A stretch of DNA of 44,379 bases from JBQTJJ01 sp052387235 (GTDB taxonomy: Bacteria; Actinomycetota; Acidimicrobiia; Acidimicrobiales; GCA-2861595): NCBI GenBank assembly GCA_052387235.1, contig JBQTJJ010000069.1, forward strand, positions 1 through 44,379, written 5' to 3'. Positions 32,457-40,670 of the stretch are shown here, one piece after another (position 1 is the stretch's first letter; every line of letters begins with the position of its first letter). A program made the position numbers and the translations under genes. The notes beneath the pieces are model-generated. The model ran no database searches, was not told where the DNA came from, and worked only from the letters and a program-made list of their open reading frames with translations.

Positions 32457-33533
32457 TCAGGCCGCGGGGCCGGCGAACTCCTCCACCATGCGATGGGCGT
32501 CCTCGTCCCGGTACTGCACCGGGGGAGACTTCATGAAGTACGCCGACGGGCCGAGCAGGGGGCCGCCGATGCCGCGGTCGAGGGCGAGCTTGGCGCAGCG
32601 GACGGCGTCGATGATGACGCCGGCCGAGTTGGGGGAGTCCCACACCTCGAGCTTGAGCTCCACGTTGAGCGGCACGTCGCCGAAGTTGCGGCCCTCGAGG
32701 CGGATGTAGGCCCACTTGCGGTCCTCCAGCCAGGCCACGTGATCCGAGGGGCCGATGTGCACGTCGTCGGCCGCGATGCCGTTGTCGAGCTGGGACGTGA
32801 CCGACTGGGTCTTGGAGATCTTCTTGGACTCCAGCCGCTCCCGCTCGAGCATGTTCTTGAAGTCCATGTTGCCGCCCACGTTGAGCTGGTAGGTGCGGTC
32901 GAGCACCATGCCCCGGTCCTCGAACAGGCGGGCCAGCAGGCGGTGCACGATGGTGGCGCCGACCTGGCTCTTGATGTCGTCGCCCACGATGGGCACGCCG
33001 GCGTCGGTGAACTTCCGGGCCCACGCCGGGTCGCTGGCGATGAACACGGGGATGGCGTTGACGAAGGCCACCTTTGCGTCGAGGCAGGCCTGGGCGTAGT
33101 GCTTCTGGGCCGCCTCCGACCCCACCGGCAGGTAGGCCACCAGCACGTCGGCGCCGGAGGCCCTGAGGGCCTCGGTGACGTCGACGGCCTCGGCCGGGGA
33201 CTCCTCCACCGTGGCCCGGTAGTACTTGCCCAGCCCGTCGAGGGTCGGACCTCGCTGGACGGTGACGCCCAGCTCCCCCACCGAGGCGAAGCGGATGGTG
33301 TTGTTCTGACCGGCGAACACCGCCTTGCCGAGGTCCAGGCCGACCTTGGCCGCGTCGACGTCGAAGGCCGCCACGAACTCCACGTCGCCGACGTGGTAGC
33401 CGCCCAGCGCGACGTGCATCAGCCCCGGCACGGTGTCGGCAGGGTCGGCGCCCCGGTAGTACTCGACACCCTGCACGAGGGAGCTGGCGCAGTTGCCCAC
33501 TCCGGCGATGGCGACCTTGACGGTGTTCCTCAC
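32457..33533 (-). CDS. ino1: Inositol-3-phosphate synthase
   Basis: Ino1 (358 residues) converts glucose 6-phosphate to inositol 3-phosphate using NAD, the entry to phosphatidylinositol and mycothiol-type thiols in actinobacteria. The NAD-binding N-terminus is VKVAIAGVGNCASSLVQGVEYY. Later motifs include VPIVGDDIKSQVGATIVHR, LNVGGNMDFKNML and the lysine-containing SKKISKTQSV, plus SDHVAWLEDRKWAYIRLEG. The size and sequence are of the short actinobacterial/archaeal type. The GTG overlaps the padR stop (GTGA at 33530-33533), as in the mycobacterial Rv0046c-Rv0047c pair, so padR and ino1 form one unit. Confidence 0.95.
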   Translation of the reverse strand: MRNTVKVAIAGVGNCASSLVQGVEYYRGADPADTVPGLMHVALGGYHVGDVEFVAAFDVDAAKVGLDLGKAVFAGQNNTIRFASVGELGVTVQRGPTLDGLGKYYRATVEESPAEAVDVTEALRASGADVLVAYLPVGSEAAQKHYAQACLDAKVAFVNAIPVFIASDPAWARKFTDAGVPIVGDDIKSQVGATIVHRLLARLFEDRGMVLDRTYQLNVGGNMDFKNMLERERLESKKISKTQSVTSQLDNGIAADDVHIGPSDHVAWLEDRKWAYIRLEGRNFGDVPLNVELKLEVWDSPNSAGVIIDAVRCAKLALDRGIGGPLLGPSAYFMKSPPVQYRDEDAHRMVEEFAGPAA

Positions 33534-34141
33534 TTTGTGTCCTCCTGCCGCTCGGCGGCGATGAGTTGGTCCAGCCAGGAGATGTCTCGCTCCGTGGACT
33601 CGGTTCCGTGCTCCAGCAGGGAGCGGGTGTAGGCGTCGAGGCGCTCGCGGCCGGACCGGATGGATCCCCGGGCCCTGGCCAGGCGCTCGACCAGCTGGGC
33701 CCGCCGGCGCTCGAACAGCCCGAGGCGCGCATCGGCGGGCAGGTAGCGGGCGAAGGCGAGCCGGAGGCTGAAGCCCCGGTCGTCGTCGGCCGAGTGGCTG
33801 TCGGCCGCCAGCAGCTCGGCGAAGAGCTGCTCGCCCCGCTCGGTGATGCCGTAGACCTTCTTGCTGCGGCCCCCCTTCGAGGCCCGGGCCGTGGTGCGCC
33901 GGGCCCGGAAGGCGGCCAGCTCGCCGGTGAGGGCACCGGTCATCGGGATCAGGGGCAGCGGCACCGGGTTGGCCTCGACCGCCTTGACCGCCCCGGCCGA
34001 CTCGAGCTTGGCCAGGGCCGGGTACAGCGAGCCGAACGAGACGCTCGAGAGGGGGCCGAGCATGTCGCCCAGCCGCTTCTTGAGCTCGTAGCCGTGGAGC
34101 TCCTGCTCCTTCAGCACGCCGAGTATGGCCAGTTCCAGCAC
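33530..34141 (-). CDS. PadR-family transcriptional regulator
   Basis: This 203-residue regulator has a PadR winged helix (LELAILGVLKEQELHGYELKKRL, then FGSLYPALAKLESAGAV and KKVYGITERGEQLF). A C-terminal helical domain follows, probably for dimerisation (AFARYLPADARLGLF to LDQLIAAERQ). It is coupled to ino1 and probably controls it together with its own expression through the palindromes at 34150-34173. The GTG at 34141 is the first codon matching the family start. Confidence 0.92.
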   Translation of the reverse strand: MLELAILGVLKEQELHGYELKKRLGDMLGPLSSVSFGSLYPALAKLESAGAVKAVEANPVPLPLIPMTGALTGELAAFRARRTTARASKGGRSKKVYGITERGEQLFAELLAADSHSADDDRGFSLRLAFARYLPADARLGLFERRRAQLVERLARARGSIRSGRERLDAYTRSLLEHGTESTERDISWLDQLIAAERQEDTK

Positions 34142-34149
34142 GTACGCCC

Positions 34150-34205
34150 CGATGTATCGATCCGATATATCGGAGCCATTGTAGGCGCCGGCGCCGGCCC
34201 GTCAA
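34150..34205 (-). promoter_or_regulatory. padR-ino1 promoter with overlapping PadR-type operator
   Basis: On the minus strand TTGACG (34205-34200) and TACAAT (34183-34178), 16 bp apart, form a strong promoter. The predicted start of transcription falls in CCGATATATCGG (34162-34173), a perfect 12-bp palindrome. It is followed by the near-palindrome CGATGTATCGA (34150-34160). These AT-rich TATCGAT-type repeats fit PadR operators and would block transcription when bound. Confidence 0.75.
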
Positions 34206-34237
34206 CCACCGGCGACACCCGGCGGGACGGGCAGGGC

Positions 34238-34243
34238 TACCCT
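34238..34243 (+). promoter_or_regulatory. -10 element of the DUF5318 gene (leaderless)
   Basis: TACCCT ends 8 nt before the GTG at 34252. Transcription diverges from the padR promoter about 50 bp away. Confidence 0.5.
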
Positions 34244-34251
34244 TGGCTCCC

Positions 34252-34671
34252 GTGAGCTTTCGGCCCGAGTCGGTACGCGGTGCCCCGGGGGCGGCGTCCC
34301 TGCCCGGTCAGATCGACTACCGCCTGGCCCGCAACTCGGTCATCAAGGAGTTCTCCAAGGGGCGGCTGTCCCGCCTCGACGTCTGTGACGCCCACCCCGA
34401 GCTGCTGCGGGTGGCACGCGGCGTCGGCACGCCGGCCGGCGACGCCTGCCCCATCTGCGAGGACGCGTCGCTGGTCCACGTCGCCTACGCCTTCGGCGCC
34501 CGGCTGCCGCCGGGGGGTGCCTCGTTCACCGGCGCGGCGGAGCTGGCCAAGCTGGCCCGCCGGGCCGGCGAGGTGGCCTGCTACGTCGTGGAGGTCTGCA
34601 CCGCCTGCTCGTGGAACCACCTGGTGCGCACCTACACCGCCGGCCGCCGGCGGCGGACGGCGGCGACCTGA
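34252..34671 (+). CDS. DUF5318 family protein with two Cys pairs
   Basis: The 139-residue protein contains QIDYRLARNSVIKEFSKGRLSRLDVCDAHPELLRVA, the DUF5318 signature. Two Cys pairs follow, CPIC and CTAC, spaced like a zinc ribbon (ACPICEDASLVHVAYAFG to VCTACSWNHLVRTY). The function is unknown. It is encoded next to padR and before ponA, as Rv0049 is in mycobacteria. GTG at 34252 is preferred over a TTG three codons upstream because of the -10 element 8 nt before it. Confidence 0.88.
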   Translation: MSFRPESVRGAPGAASLPGQIDYRLARNSVIKEFSKGRLSRLDVCDAHPELLRVARGVGTPAGDACPICEDASLVHVAYAFGARLPPGGASFTGAAELAKLARRAGEVACYVVEVCTACSWNHLVRTYTAGRRRRTAAT

Positions 34672-34709
34672 GCCACCGGCGGAGCCCGACCCGGCCCGGC
34701 CGGCGCCGG

Positions 34710-34829
34710 GCGGGGCAGGCCGGCGCCACGGGGTCGGTTGGTGCGGCGGGGCAGGCCGGCGCCACGGGGTCGGCCGGCGCCACTGGGTCGGCCGGCGCCA
34801 CGGGGTCGGCCGGCGTGACGGGGTCGGCC
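34710..34829. repeat. 18-bp tandem repeat, about 6.7 copies
   Basis: Units of the type ACGGGGTCGGCCGGCGCC repeat every 18 bp, with the first copies more diverged (GGGGCAGG in place of GGGGTCGG). The period is six codons, and in the frame of the following membrane protein the array encodes repeated Ala-Thr-Gly-Ser-Ala-Gly. It starts 38 nt after the DUF5318 stop. Depending on the start codon it is either coding (GTG at 34611) or an untranslated leader (GTG at 34815). Confidence 0.85.
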
Positions 34830-35333
34830 GACCCACTCCGTCGCGCCGCCCTGGCGGGCGCGGCAGCGCTCGCCCTCACCTCCTCCGGCGACACGGTGCT
34901 GCTGGCTGTGCTGCTGGGAACCGGCGCCGCCGACCTCGCCCTCGGCGCCGGAGCCGGCCTGGCCCTGCTGGGGCTGGCCGTGCGCTGGGGCACCACGTCG
35001 CTGGACGCCGTCGCCGGCGCCCAGGCCGTGCTCGGAGCCGGGGGGACCCTCGGTTCCCTTACCGCGGTCGGTGCGGCGTGGGCCGGCGCGGGCGCGCTGG
35101 TGCTGGCGGGCCGGGGGGGCCGGCTGGCGTCGGTGGCCTTCGGGGCCGCCGCCGCGCTGGGCGTGGCCGGGCCGTCGGCCGCCGGCGCCGCCGACGTGGT
35201 CCTGCGGGTGGCCGGCGTGGCGGCGGGCGCCGGCGCGGCCTGGCTGGCCGCTCCGCGGGTGCCGATCGCCACGGCCCGGGCCGTGGCGGTCACGCTCGGC
35301 GCCGTCGCACTGCTCCTGGGTCTGGCCTCGTGA
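34815..35333 (+). CDS. Ala-rich multi-pass membrane protein preceding ponA
   Basis: The 172-residue protein is almost entirely Ala/Gly/Leu/Val with about five to six predicted membrane segments (for example AALAGAAALALTSSG, TVLLAVLLGTGAADLALGAG, AWAGAGALVLAG and AVAVTLGAVALLLGLA). I do not recognise a family. The start is uncertain: GTG at 34815 lies at the end of the 18-bp repeat array, whereas an in-frame GTG at 34611 would add the repeats and overlap the DUF5318 gene. No ribosome-binding site decides. Its stop overlaps the next start (GTGA at 35330-35333). Confidence 0.5.
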   Translation: MTGSADPLRRAALAGAAALALTSSGDTVLLAVLLGTGAADLALGAGAGLALLGLAVRWGTTSLDAVAGAQAVLGAGGTLGSLTAVGAAWAGAGALVLAGRGGRLASVAFGAAAALGVAGPSAAGAADVVLRVAGVAAGAGAAWLAAPRVPIATARAVAVTLGAVALLLGLAS

Positions 35334-36709
35334 GGCCGGCGCCGGCCTGGGGCTGGGCTGCAGCCGCCGCCGCGGTCTGCGGGTACTGGGTGGCGGTGGC
35401 GACGGCGGCCGGCGACGGCTCCCCGGTGACGACCGATGCCGGCGGCGCGGCGGCTGCCGCGGCGACCGCCGCCCTGGCCGGCGCCGGCTGGCGGCCCGCA
35501 TCGCCCCGGGCGGCCGCATGCTCCGGTGCCGTACTGGTGGGCGTTCCGGTAGCCGTGGCCTCGGCCGGCGCCGGCCATCCGCGCCCCCTCGCGGGGGCGC
35601 TCGCCCTGGCCGGGCTGGCGGCGCTGGGGGTGTTCGTGAGGACGGTGTCGGCAGGGCGAGGAGATTCCGGGAAGCCTGACGTTCGCCAGGCGGAAGTGAG
35701 CCTTCCCGGAACGCCGGCCGCCACTCCGGAGCCAGGCACGCGGGGGCCGGCCCGCCGCCGGGACGCCAGGCCCCTCCTGGCCGGTCCGGAGGGCCTCGCC
35801 ACCCTGTCGGCGGCGGGTGGCTGCGCCGTGGCCACGGCAGCCCTCCTCGTCCAGCGGGTGGACTCGGGCCGGTGGGTGCTGGCGGGCGGGAGCGGCGCCG
35901 CGCTGGTGCTGGCCCTCTCCGGCGCCGCCCTGCTGCTGGTCGCCGCCACGATCGGGCCCTCGCGGGCCGCAGTCCTCGGGGTCCCCGCTGCGATGCTGGG
36001 AGTGGCGGCGGCCGGGCACCTGCCCGAGCCGGGTGGGGTGGTGGCCGCCGGCGCCGCGGCGGCGGCCCTGGCGTGGGTGGCGGCCTCCCGGCCCACCCTC
36101 TCCCTGTTCGCCCTGGCGGTGGCGGCCGGCGCCTTCGGACCCACCGTTCCCGCCGGCCGCCTGCTCGCCGCCGGCGCCGTCCTCGCCCTGGTGGCGCCCC
36201 GCCCGTGGGCGGCCCTCCTCGGCGTCCCGGGTGCCGCCGCCCTCGCCGCCGCCCTCGTCCCGGCGCCCCGCACCGCTTCGGGCCTGGCCCTGGCGGCCGG
36301 CGCCGGCGCCACCGCCCTCCTCCTGGCCCGCCCCGCCCACCTCGCCCGACCCGCCCACCCCGCCCGCCCAGCCCACCCCGCCGCCCCTCCTGGTCGACCG
36401 GTGGTCGACGCCGTCCCCGGCCTGCTGCTCGTGGCCTGGCTCGTGCTGGCCCCCGGCACCTGGGGCTGGGTCGGCCCGGCCGACCTCGCTCCCTACGACC
36501 GGGGCGCGGCCGCCGCTGCTGCCACCGCCGGGCTGGCCGCCGTCACCGGCCGGCTGGTGGGGGAGCGGCGAGCGCTGGCGGGATCGGCGTCCGGTCTCCT
36601 GGCGCGCAACCGGCGGGAGCCCGCCCCGGCCGGGGCGGATCCGACCCCGTCCGGTGACGGAGCCCCGGCGCCGGCCCGTGCCCGGCGGAGGAGGGGGCCT
36701 CCCGGGTAG
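35330..36709 (+). CDS. Large Ala-rich polytopic membrane protein, unknown function
   Basis: The 459-residue protein has roughly twelve or more hydrophobic segments separated by short loops. There is one longer charged stretch (SAGRGDSGKPDVRQAEVSLPG) near residue 110, and a repeated HLARPAHPARPAHPAA segment near the middle of the second half. The C-terminal 50 residues are polar and Pro/Arg-rich. No catalytic motif is visible. It is coupled to the preceding gene by GTGA. Its stop TAG is also the start of a TAGCCT -10 element for ponA. Transporter or wall-related functions would be guesses. Confidence 0.6.
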   Translation: MRPAPAWGWAAAAAAVCGYWVAVATAAGDGSPVTTDAGGAAAAAATAALAGAGWRPASPRAAACSGAVLVGVPVAVASAGAGHPRPLAGALALAGLAALGVFVRTVSAGRGDSGKPDVRQAEVSLPGTPAATPEPGTRGPARRRDARPLLAGPEGLATLSAAGGCAVATAALLVQRVDSGRWVLAGGSGAALVLALSGAALLLVAATIGPSRAAVLGVPAAMLGVAAAGHLPEPGGVVAAGAAAAALAWVAASRPTLSLFALAVAAGAFGPTVPAGRLLAAGAVLALVAPRPWAALLGVPGAAALAAALVPAPRTASGLALAAGAGATALLLARPAHLARPAHPARPAHPAAPPGRPVVDAVPGLLLVAWLVLAPGTWGWVGPADLAPYDRGAAAAAATAGLAAVTGRLVGERRALAGSASGLLARNRREPAPAGADPTPSGDGAPAPARARRRRGPPG

Positions 36710-36730
36710 CCTGGGCCGTTCCGGGCACCC

Positions 36731-38881
36731 GTGGGAAGGCGGGTCCCGCACCTCTCGATGCCACCCCAGAACCCGCCCCGCCGGCCGCCGGCGCCCCGCC
36801 GCAGCTGGGTCTGGCGTTACCGCCGCCTCCTCTTCCTGGTCACCCTGCTGGTGTTCACGACCCTGTCGGGCTCGGCCTACCTGCTGGTGCGGGTGCCGCT
36901 CCCCCCCGAGGTGCCCCAGGCCCAGACCACCATCCTCACGGACGTGCACGGGGCCCGGCTGGCGTCGCTCGACAGCGGCGAGAACCGGGTGCCGGTGCGC
37001 CTCGACGACGTGCCCCAGGTGGTGGTGGATGCCGTCCTCGCGGCCGAGGACCGGGAGTTCTTCGACCACCCCGGCATCGATCCGGTGGGCATCGCCCGGG
37101 CCACCTGGGCCGACGTCCGGGGCAAGCCCCTCCAGGGCGGGTCGACCATCACCCAGCAGTACGTCAAGAACGTCTACCTGACCTCCGAACGCACCCTCGT
37201 CCGCAAGCTGAAGGAGGCGGTGCTGGCGGTCAAGCTGGAGCGCAGGTACGACAAGCGCGAGATCCTCGAGCGCTACCTCAACACGATCTACCTGGGCCGG
37301 GGGGCCTACGGCCTGCAGGCTGCGTCGCGCTCCTACTTCGCCAAGGACGTGGGCGAGCTCGGACTGCGGGAGGCGGCCTACCTGGCCGGCCTCATCAAGT
37401 CGCCCGAGGCGGCCGACGCCACCAAGGCGCCGGGCGTGGCCGAGGAACGGCGAGCCCGGATCCTCACCGCCATGGAGCGCTCGGGCTTCATCCGTCACGC
37501 CGACCGGGTGGAGGCGGAGAAGGAGCCGGTGGCGAACTACGTGGTCACCCGGGCCAGGGCCGAGACCACCTTCGCCCGGCCCGACAAGGGCACGCAGTAC
37601 TTCGTGGAGTTCGTCCGCCGCCAGCTCGAGGCCCGGTACGGCAGGACGGCGCTGTACTCGGGCGGGCTCCGGGTGCGGACGTCGATGGACCTCGGCCTGC
37701 AGCAGATGGCCTACGACGCCGTCTACGGCTACCTGGACCGGCCCGACGACCCGGCCGCGGCCCTGGTCGCGGTGGACGCCAACGGCGACGTCAAGGCCAT
37801 GGTGGGCGGGCGGGACTGGAACGCGGCCGATCCGTTCTCCAAGGTGAACCTGGCGGTGGGCAAGGAGGGCGGCGGCACCGGCCGCCAGCCGGGGTCCACC
37901 TTCAAGCCGTTCGTCCTCGCGGCGGCGGTGCGGGCCGGGTACAGCGTCCGGTCGGCCCTGCCAGGCCCACCCACGATCACGTTCCCGAAGGCCAACGAGG
38001 GAAGGGACTACCTGGTCAGGAACTTCGAGGATGCCGACTTCGGCGACGCCGTGAGCCTGATAGACGCGACCCGCAGCTCCGTCAACACCGCGTACGCCCA
38101 GCTGATAAAGGTCGTGGGCCCGGCCAAGGTCGCCGAGTTGGCGCACGCGGCCGGGATCACCTCGCCCCTGGTGGAGAACATCTCCCTGACCCTGGGCACG
38201 TCGGAGGTCTCGGTGCTGGAGATGGCCGGCGCCTACTCGACCTTCGCCAGCCGGGGCATCCGCGTCGAGCCGCGGGTGATCCTGGAGGTCACCACCGTCG
38301 ACGGCCGGGTCCTGCAGCGGGCCCGGCCCCCGGCCCGGTCCCGGGTGATGGACCGGGCCCAGGCCGACGTGGTGAACCACTGCCTCCAGGTCGTGGTGCA
38401 GGAGGGGTCGGGCACGGCCGCCCGCTTCGGGAAGCCGTTCGCCGGCAAGACCGGCACCACCCAGGACTTCGGCGACGCCTGGTTCGTCGGCTACACGCCG
38501 ACCCTCACCACCGCGGTGTGGATGGGGTACCCGGAGGGGAACGTCCGCAAGATGGACGACGTCCGGGGCCGCAAGGTCAACGGCGGCTCGTTCCCGGCCC
38601 TGCTGTTCAAGCGCTTCATGCAGGAGGCCACCAAAGGGGCGGACACCGGCGTGTTCCCCGTGGTGTCCGCCTTCAAGGGCAGGACGATGAAGCCTCCCGC
38701 CGGGGTCGTGCTGCCCAGCACCACCACCACGACGGTGGAGGGGACCACCGCCACCACCACGGCGGCGGACGGCCCGCCGGCGTCGACGCCCATCGCGGCG
38801 CCGCCGCCCTCCACGGCGGCGCCGCCCAGGCCCTCCGAGACCGCACCGGGCACCGGCCTGCTGGGGCTGGGCGGGGGGTGA
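36731..38881 (+). CDS. ponA: Bifunctional penicillin-binding protein (class A PBP)
   Basis: The 716-residue enzyme polymerises and crosslinks peptidoglycan outside the membrane. After a basic N-terminus and one helix (LLFLVTLLVFTTLSGSAYLLV) comes the glycosyltransferase domain with AAEDREFFDHPG and GGSTITQQYVKN. The transpeptidase domain has the nucleophile motif STFKP, then SVN and KTGTT. The C-terminal tail is Thr/Pro-rich. GTG at 36731 or ATG at 36758 can be the start; the -10 element TAGCCT (36707-36712) fits either. The position after DUF5318 matches mycobacterial ponA1 (Rv0050). Confidence 0.94.
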   Translation: MGRRVPHLSMPPQNPPRRPPAPRRSWVWRYRRLLFLVTLLVFTTLSGSAYLLVRVPLPPEVPQAQTTILTDVHGARLASLDSGENRVPVRLDDVPQVVVDAVLAAEDREFFDHPGIDPVGIARATWADVRGKPLQGGSTITQQYVKNVYLTSERTLVRKLKEAVLAVKLERRYDKREILERYLNTIYLGRGAYGLQAASRSYFAKDVGELGLREAAYLAGLIKSPEAADATKAPGVAEERRARILTAMERSGFIRHADRVEAEKEPVANYVVTRARAETTFARPDKGTQYFVEFVRRQLEARYGRTALYSGGLRVRTSMDLGLQQMAYDAVYGYLDRPDDPAAALVAVDANGDVKAMVGGRDWNAADPFSKVNLAVGKEGGGTGRQPGSTFKPFVLAAAVRAGYSVRSALPGPPTITFPKANEGRDYLVRNFEDADFGDAVSLIDATRSSVNTAYAQLIKVVGPAKVAELAHAAGITSPLVENISLTLGTSEVSVLEMAGAYSTFASRGIRVEPRVILEVTTVDGRVLQRARPPARSRVMDRAQADVVNHCLQVVVQEGSGTAARFGKPFAGKTGTTQDFGDAWFVGYTPTLTTAVWMGYPEGNVRKMDDVRGRKVNGGSFPALLFKRFMQEATKGADTGVFPVVSAFKGRTMKPPAGVVLPSTTTTTVEGTTATTTAADGPPASTPIAAPPPSTAAPPRPSETAPGTGLLGLGGG

Positions 38882-38892
38882 CGGCGGTCAGG

Positions 38893-39051
38893 TCACGGCA
38901 GGTCGTCGACGACCTCGTGGGCGTGCTCTGCCCGGCAGCCCGGGCACCACAGCTCGGCGGCGTCGTCGCGCCCGGCGCCGGCCGCACCGGCCTGGCGCAC
39001 CAGGACGAGCTCCTCGTCGTCGCCGGCGCACCGCTCGCACGCACGCTCCAC
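38893..39051 (-). CDS. 52-residue zinc-ribbon-like protein
   Basis: The tiny protein begins ERACERCAGDDEELVLVRQ and ends AELWCPGCRAEHAHEVVDDLP, giving two C-x2-C pairs about 28 residues apart, as in zinc ribbons. The function is unknown. GTG at 39051 is chosen because TACTGT (39065-39060) ends 8 nt upstream, a leaderless pattern; longer in-frame extensions lack any such support. It is convergent with ponA, 11 nt from its stop, and divergent from panB. Confidence 0.6.
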   Translation of the reverse strand: MERACERCAGDDEELVLVRQAGAAGAGRDDAAELWCPGCRAEHAHEVVDDLP

Positions 39052-39134
39052 GCTTGCCGACAGTACCGGGCCTGCCGCACACTGGGTCTCGACCGCCGGC
39101 AGCCCCCGTGGCGCTGGACGGCTGAGGAGGCACC

Positions 39135-40022
39135 ATGACCGCCCCACGACCGGCCGAGATCACCGTGCCCGCGCTGCGGGCCCGAAAGGTGCGCCCCGGC
39201 GCCGAGGGCGGGACCCCGCCGCTGGTGATGGTGACCGCCTACGACGCCCCGTCGGCCCGCATCGTGGACGAGGCCGGCGTCGACCTCATCCTGGTGGGTG
39301 ACTCCGTGGCCATGGTGGTGCTCGGGTACGAGGACACGCTGCAGGTGACGGTCGACGACATGGCCCACCACACGGCGGCCGTGGCCCGGGCCCGCCCCCG
39401 GGCGCTGGTGGTGGCCGACATGCCCTGGCTCAGCTACCACCTCGGCGCCGATGACGCGGTGCGAAACGCCGGCCGACTGGTCCGGGCCGGCGCCTCGGCC
39501 GTCAAGCTGGAGGGCGGCAGCAAGCGGCTGGCCGTCGTCGCCGCCCTGGTGGGCGCCGAGATACCGGTGATGGGCCATCTCGGCCTCACGCCCCAGTCGG
39601 TGCACGCCCAGGGCGGCTACAAGGTGCAGGGCAAGGACGCCGGCGCCGCAACCGCGCTGGTGGAGGACGCCAAGGCGCTGGCCGGCGCCGGCTGCTTCGC
39701 CATCGTGCTGGAAGGGGTGCCGGCGCCCGTGGCCCGGCTCGTCACCGAAGCGGTGGGGGTGCCCACCATCGGCATCGGCGCCGGACCGTGGTGCGACGGC
39801 CAGGTCCTGGTGTTCCACGACCTGGTGGGCCTGGAGGACCGGGTCCTGCCGCGCTTCGTGCGGCGCTACGGCTCGCTCAAGTCCGACGGGGTGGCGGCGG
39901 TGTCGGCCTTCGCCGCCGACGTCCGGGCCCGGCGCTTCCCGAACCAGGACGAGAGCTACGGCCTCGGCGAGGAGGCGGCCGCCGCGCTGGGGCTGGCCGG
40001 AGGTGCTAGCAAGACGGCGTGA
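39135..40022 (+). CDS. panB: 3-methyl-2-oxobutanoate hydroxymethyltransferase
   Basis: PanB (295 residues) makes ketopantoate, the first committed step of pantothenate and coenzyme A synthesis, using methylene-tetrahydrofolate. Motifs: VMVTAYDAPSARIVDEAGVDLILVGDS (metal and substrate site), VKLEGGSKR, VMGHLGLTPQSVH and GIGAGPWCDGQVLVFHDLVGL. The usual G(P/A)xxDGQ motif is present. The ATG has a strong GAGGAGG ribosome-binding site. It is an addition relative to the mycobacterial ponA-rpsF region. The DUF192 gene overlaps its stop. Confidence 0.96.
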   Translation: MTAPRPAEITVPALRARKVRPGAEGGTPPLVMVTAYDAPSARIVDEAGVDLILVGDSVAMVVLGYEDTLQVTVDDMAHHTAAVARARPRALVVADMPWLSYHLGADDAVRNAGRLVRAGASAVKLEGGSKRLAVVAALVGAEIPVMGHLGLTPQSVHAQGGYKVQGKDAGAATALVEDAKALAGAGCFAIVLEGVPAPVARLVTEAVGVPTIGIGAGPWCDGQVLVFHDLVGLEDRVLPRFVRRYGSLKSDGVAAVSAFAADVRARRFPNQDESYGLGEEAAAALGLAGGASKTA

Positions 40023-40576
40023 GCAGGGCCCATTCGAGTCGCGGCGGCGGGCGCGGTGCGCCGAGGGTCCTCGGCTGGGTGGTGGTGGCCCTGGTCGTGC
40101 TGGCCCTCACCGCCTTCCTCACGGTCGGCGCCAACGGGCCCGCCGACCCGTCCTTCGGCGGCATCCCGGGCTTCGGCGAGATCGCCTTCCGGGTGACGCC
40201 GGCCGGCGGCGGCCCGCCCACGTCGGCCCGGCTCTGCGCCCTCCTGGCCGCCGACGACGCGCAGCGGGCCAAGGGGCTCATGGGCCGGACCGACCTGGCC
40301 GGCTTCGACGGCATGGTGTTCCGCTTCGACCAGGACACGAGCGCCGCCTTCTACATGCGCAACGTCCCCGTGCCGCTCAGCATCGCCTGGTTCGACGCGG
40401 CAGGGGCGTTCGTCTCCGCCACCGACATGGAGCCGTGCCCGGACCAGGACGGGTGCCCCGAGTACCCGCCGGCCGGTCCGTACCGGCTGGCGCTGGAGAC
40501 GCTGAAGGGCGGGCTCGAGCCGCTCGGCATCGGCCCCGGGTCGCGGATCGACGTTGGCGGCGCCTGCCCGGGCTGA
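40019..40576 (+). CDS. DUF192 family secreted or membrane-anchored protein
   Basis: The 185-residue protein has a single hydrophobic N-terminal helix (VLGWVVVALVVLALTAFLTV). The DUF192 domain follows, with the hallmark RAKGLMGRTDLAGFDGMVFRF, FYMRNVPVPLSIAWFD and the C-terminal ALETLKGGLEPLGIGPGSRI. The function of DUF192 is unknown; family members are usually exported. The GTG overlaps the panB stop (GTGA at 40019-40022). A Cys pair in the loop EPCPDQDGCPEYP is unusual and could form a disulfide. Confidence 0.88.
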   Translation: MSRAHSSRGGGRGAPRVLGWVVVALVVLALTAFLTVGANGPADPSFGGIPGFGEIAFRVTPAGGGPPTSARLCALLAADDAQRAKGLMGRTDLAGFDGMVFRFDQDTSAAFYMRNVPVPLSIAWFDAAGAFVSATDMEPCPDQDGCPEYPPAGPYRLALETLKGGLEPLGIGPGSRIDVGGACPG

Positions 40577-40670
40577 GGTGGCAGGACCCGGGCCCGTGTC
40601 ACCGCCGCCGATCGTGAATGTCACACCCCTGCGGCAGCATCGGGCCCATGGGAACAGCGCCGGCGTCGAC

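Noticed and set aside
34184..34198. Frequent GGCGCCGGCGCC-type palindromes across the window
   Set aside because: Ala-Gly codon runs in a high-GC genome generate them often. Without a whole-genome count I cannot claim enrichment or function.
34710..34829. CRISPR-like array
   Set aside because: The 18-bp units are contiguous without unique spacers, so this is a simple tandem repeat. No cas genes are present.
34237..34836. Minus-strand open frame with repeated Pro-Thr-Pro-Trp-Arg-Arg
   Set aside because: It is the antisense reading of the 18-bp tandem repeat and of the DUF5318 gene. It has no plausible start signal or homology.
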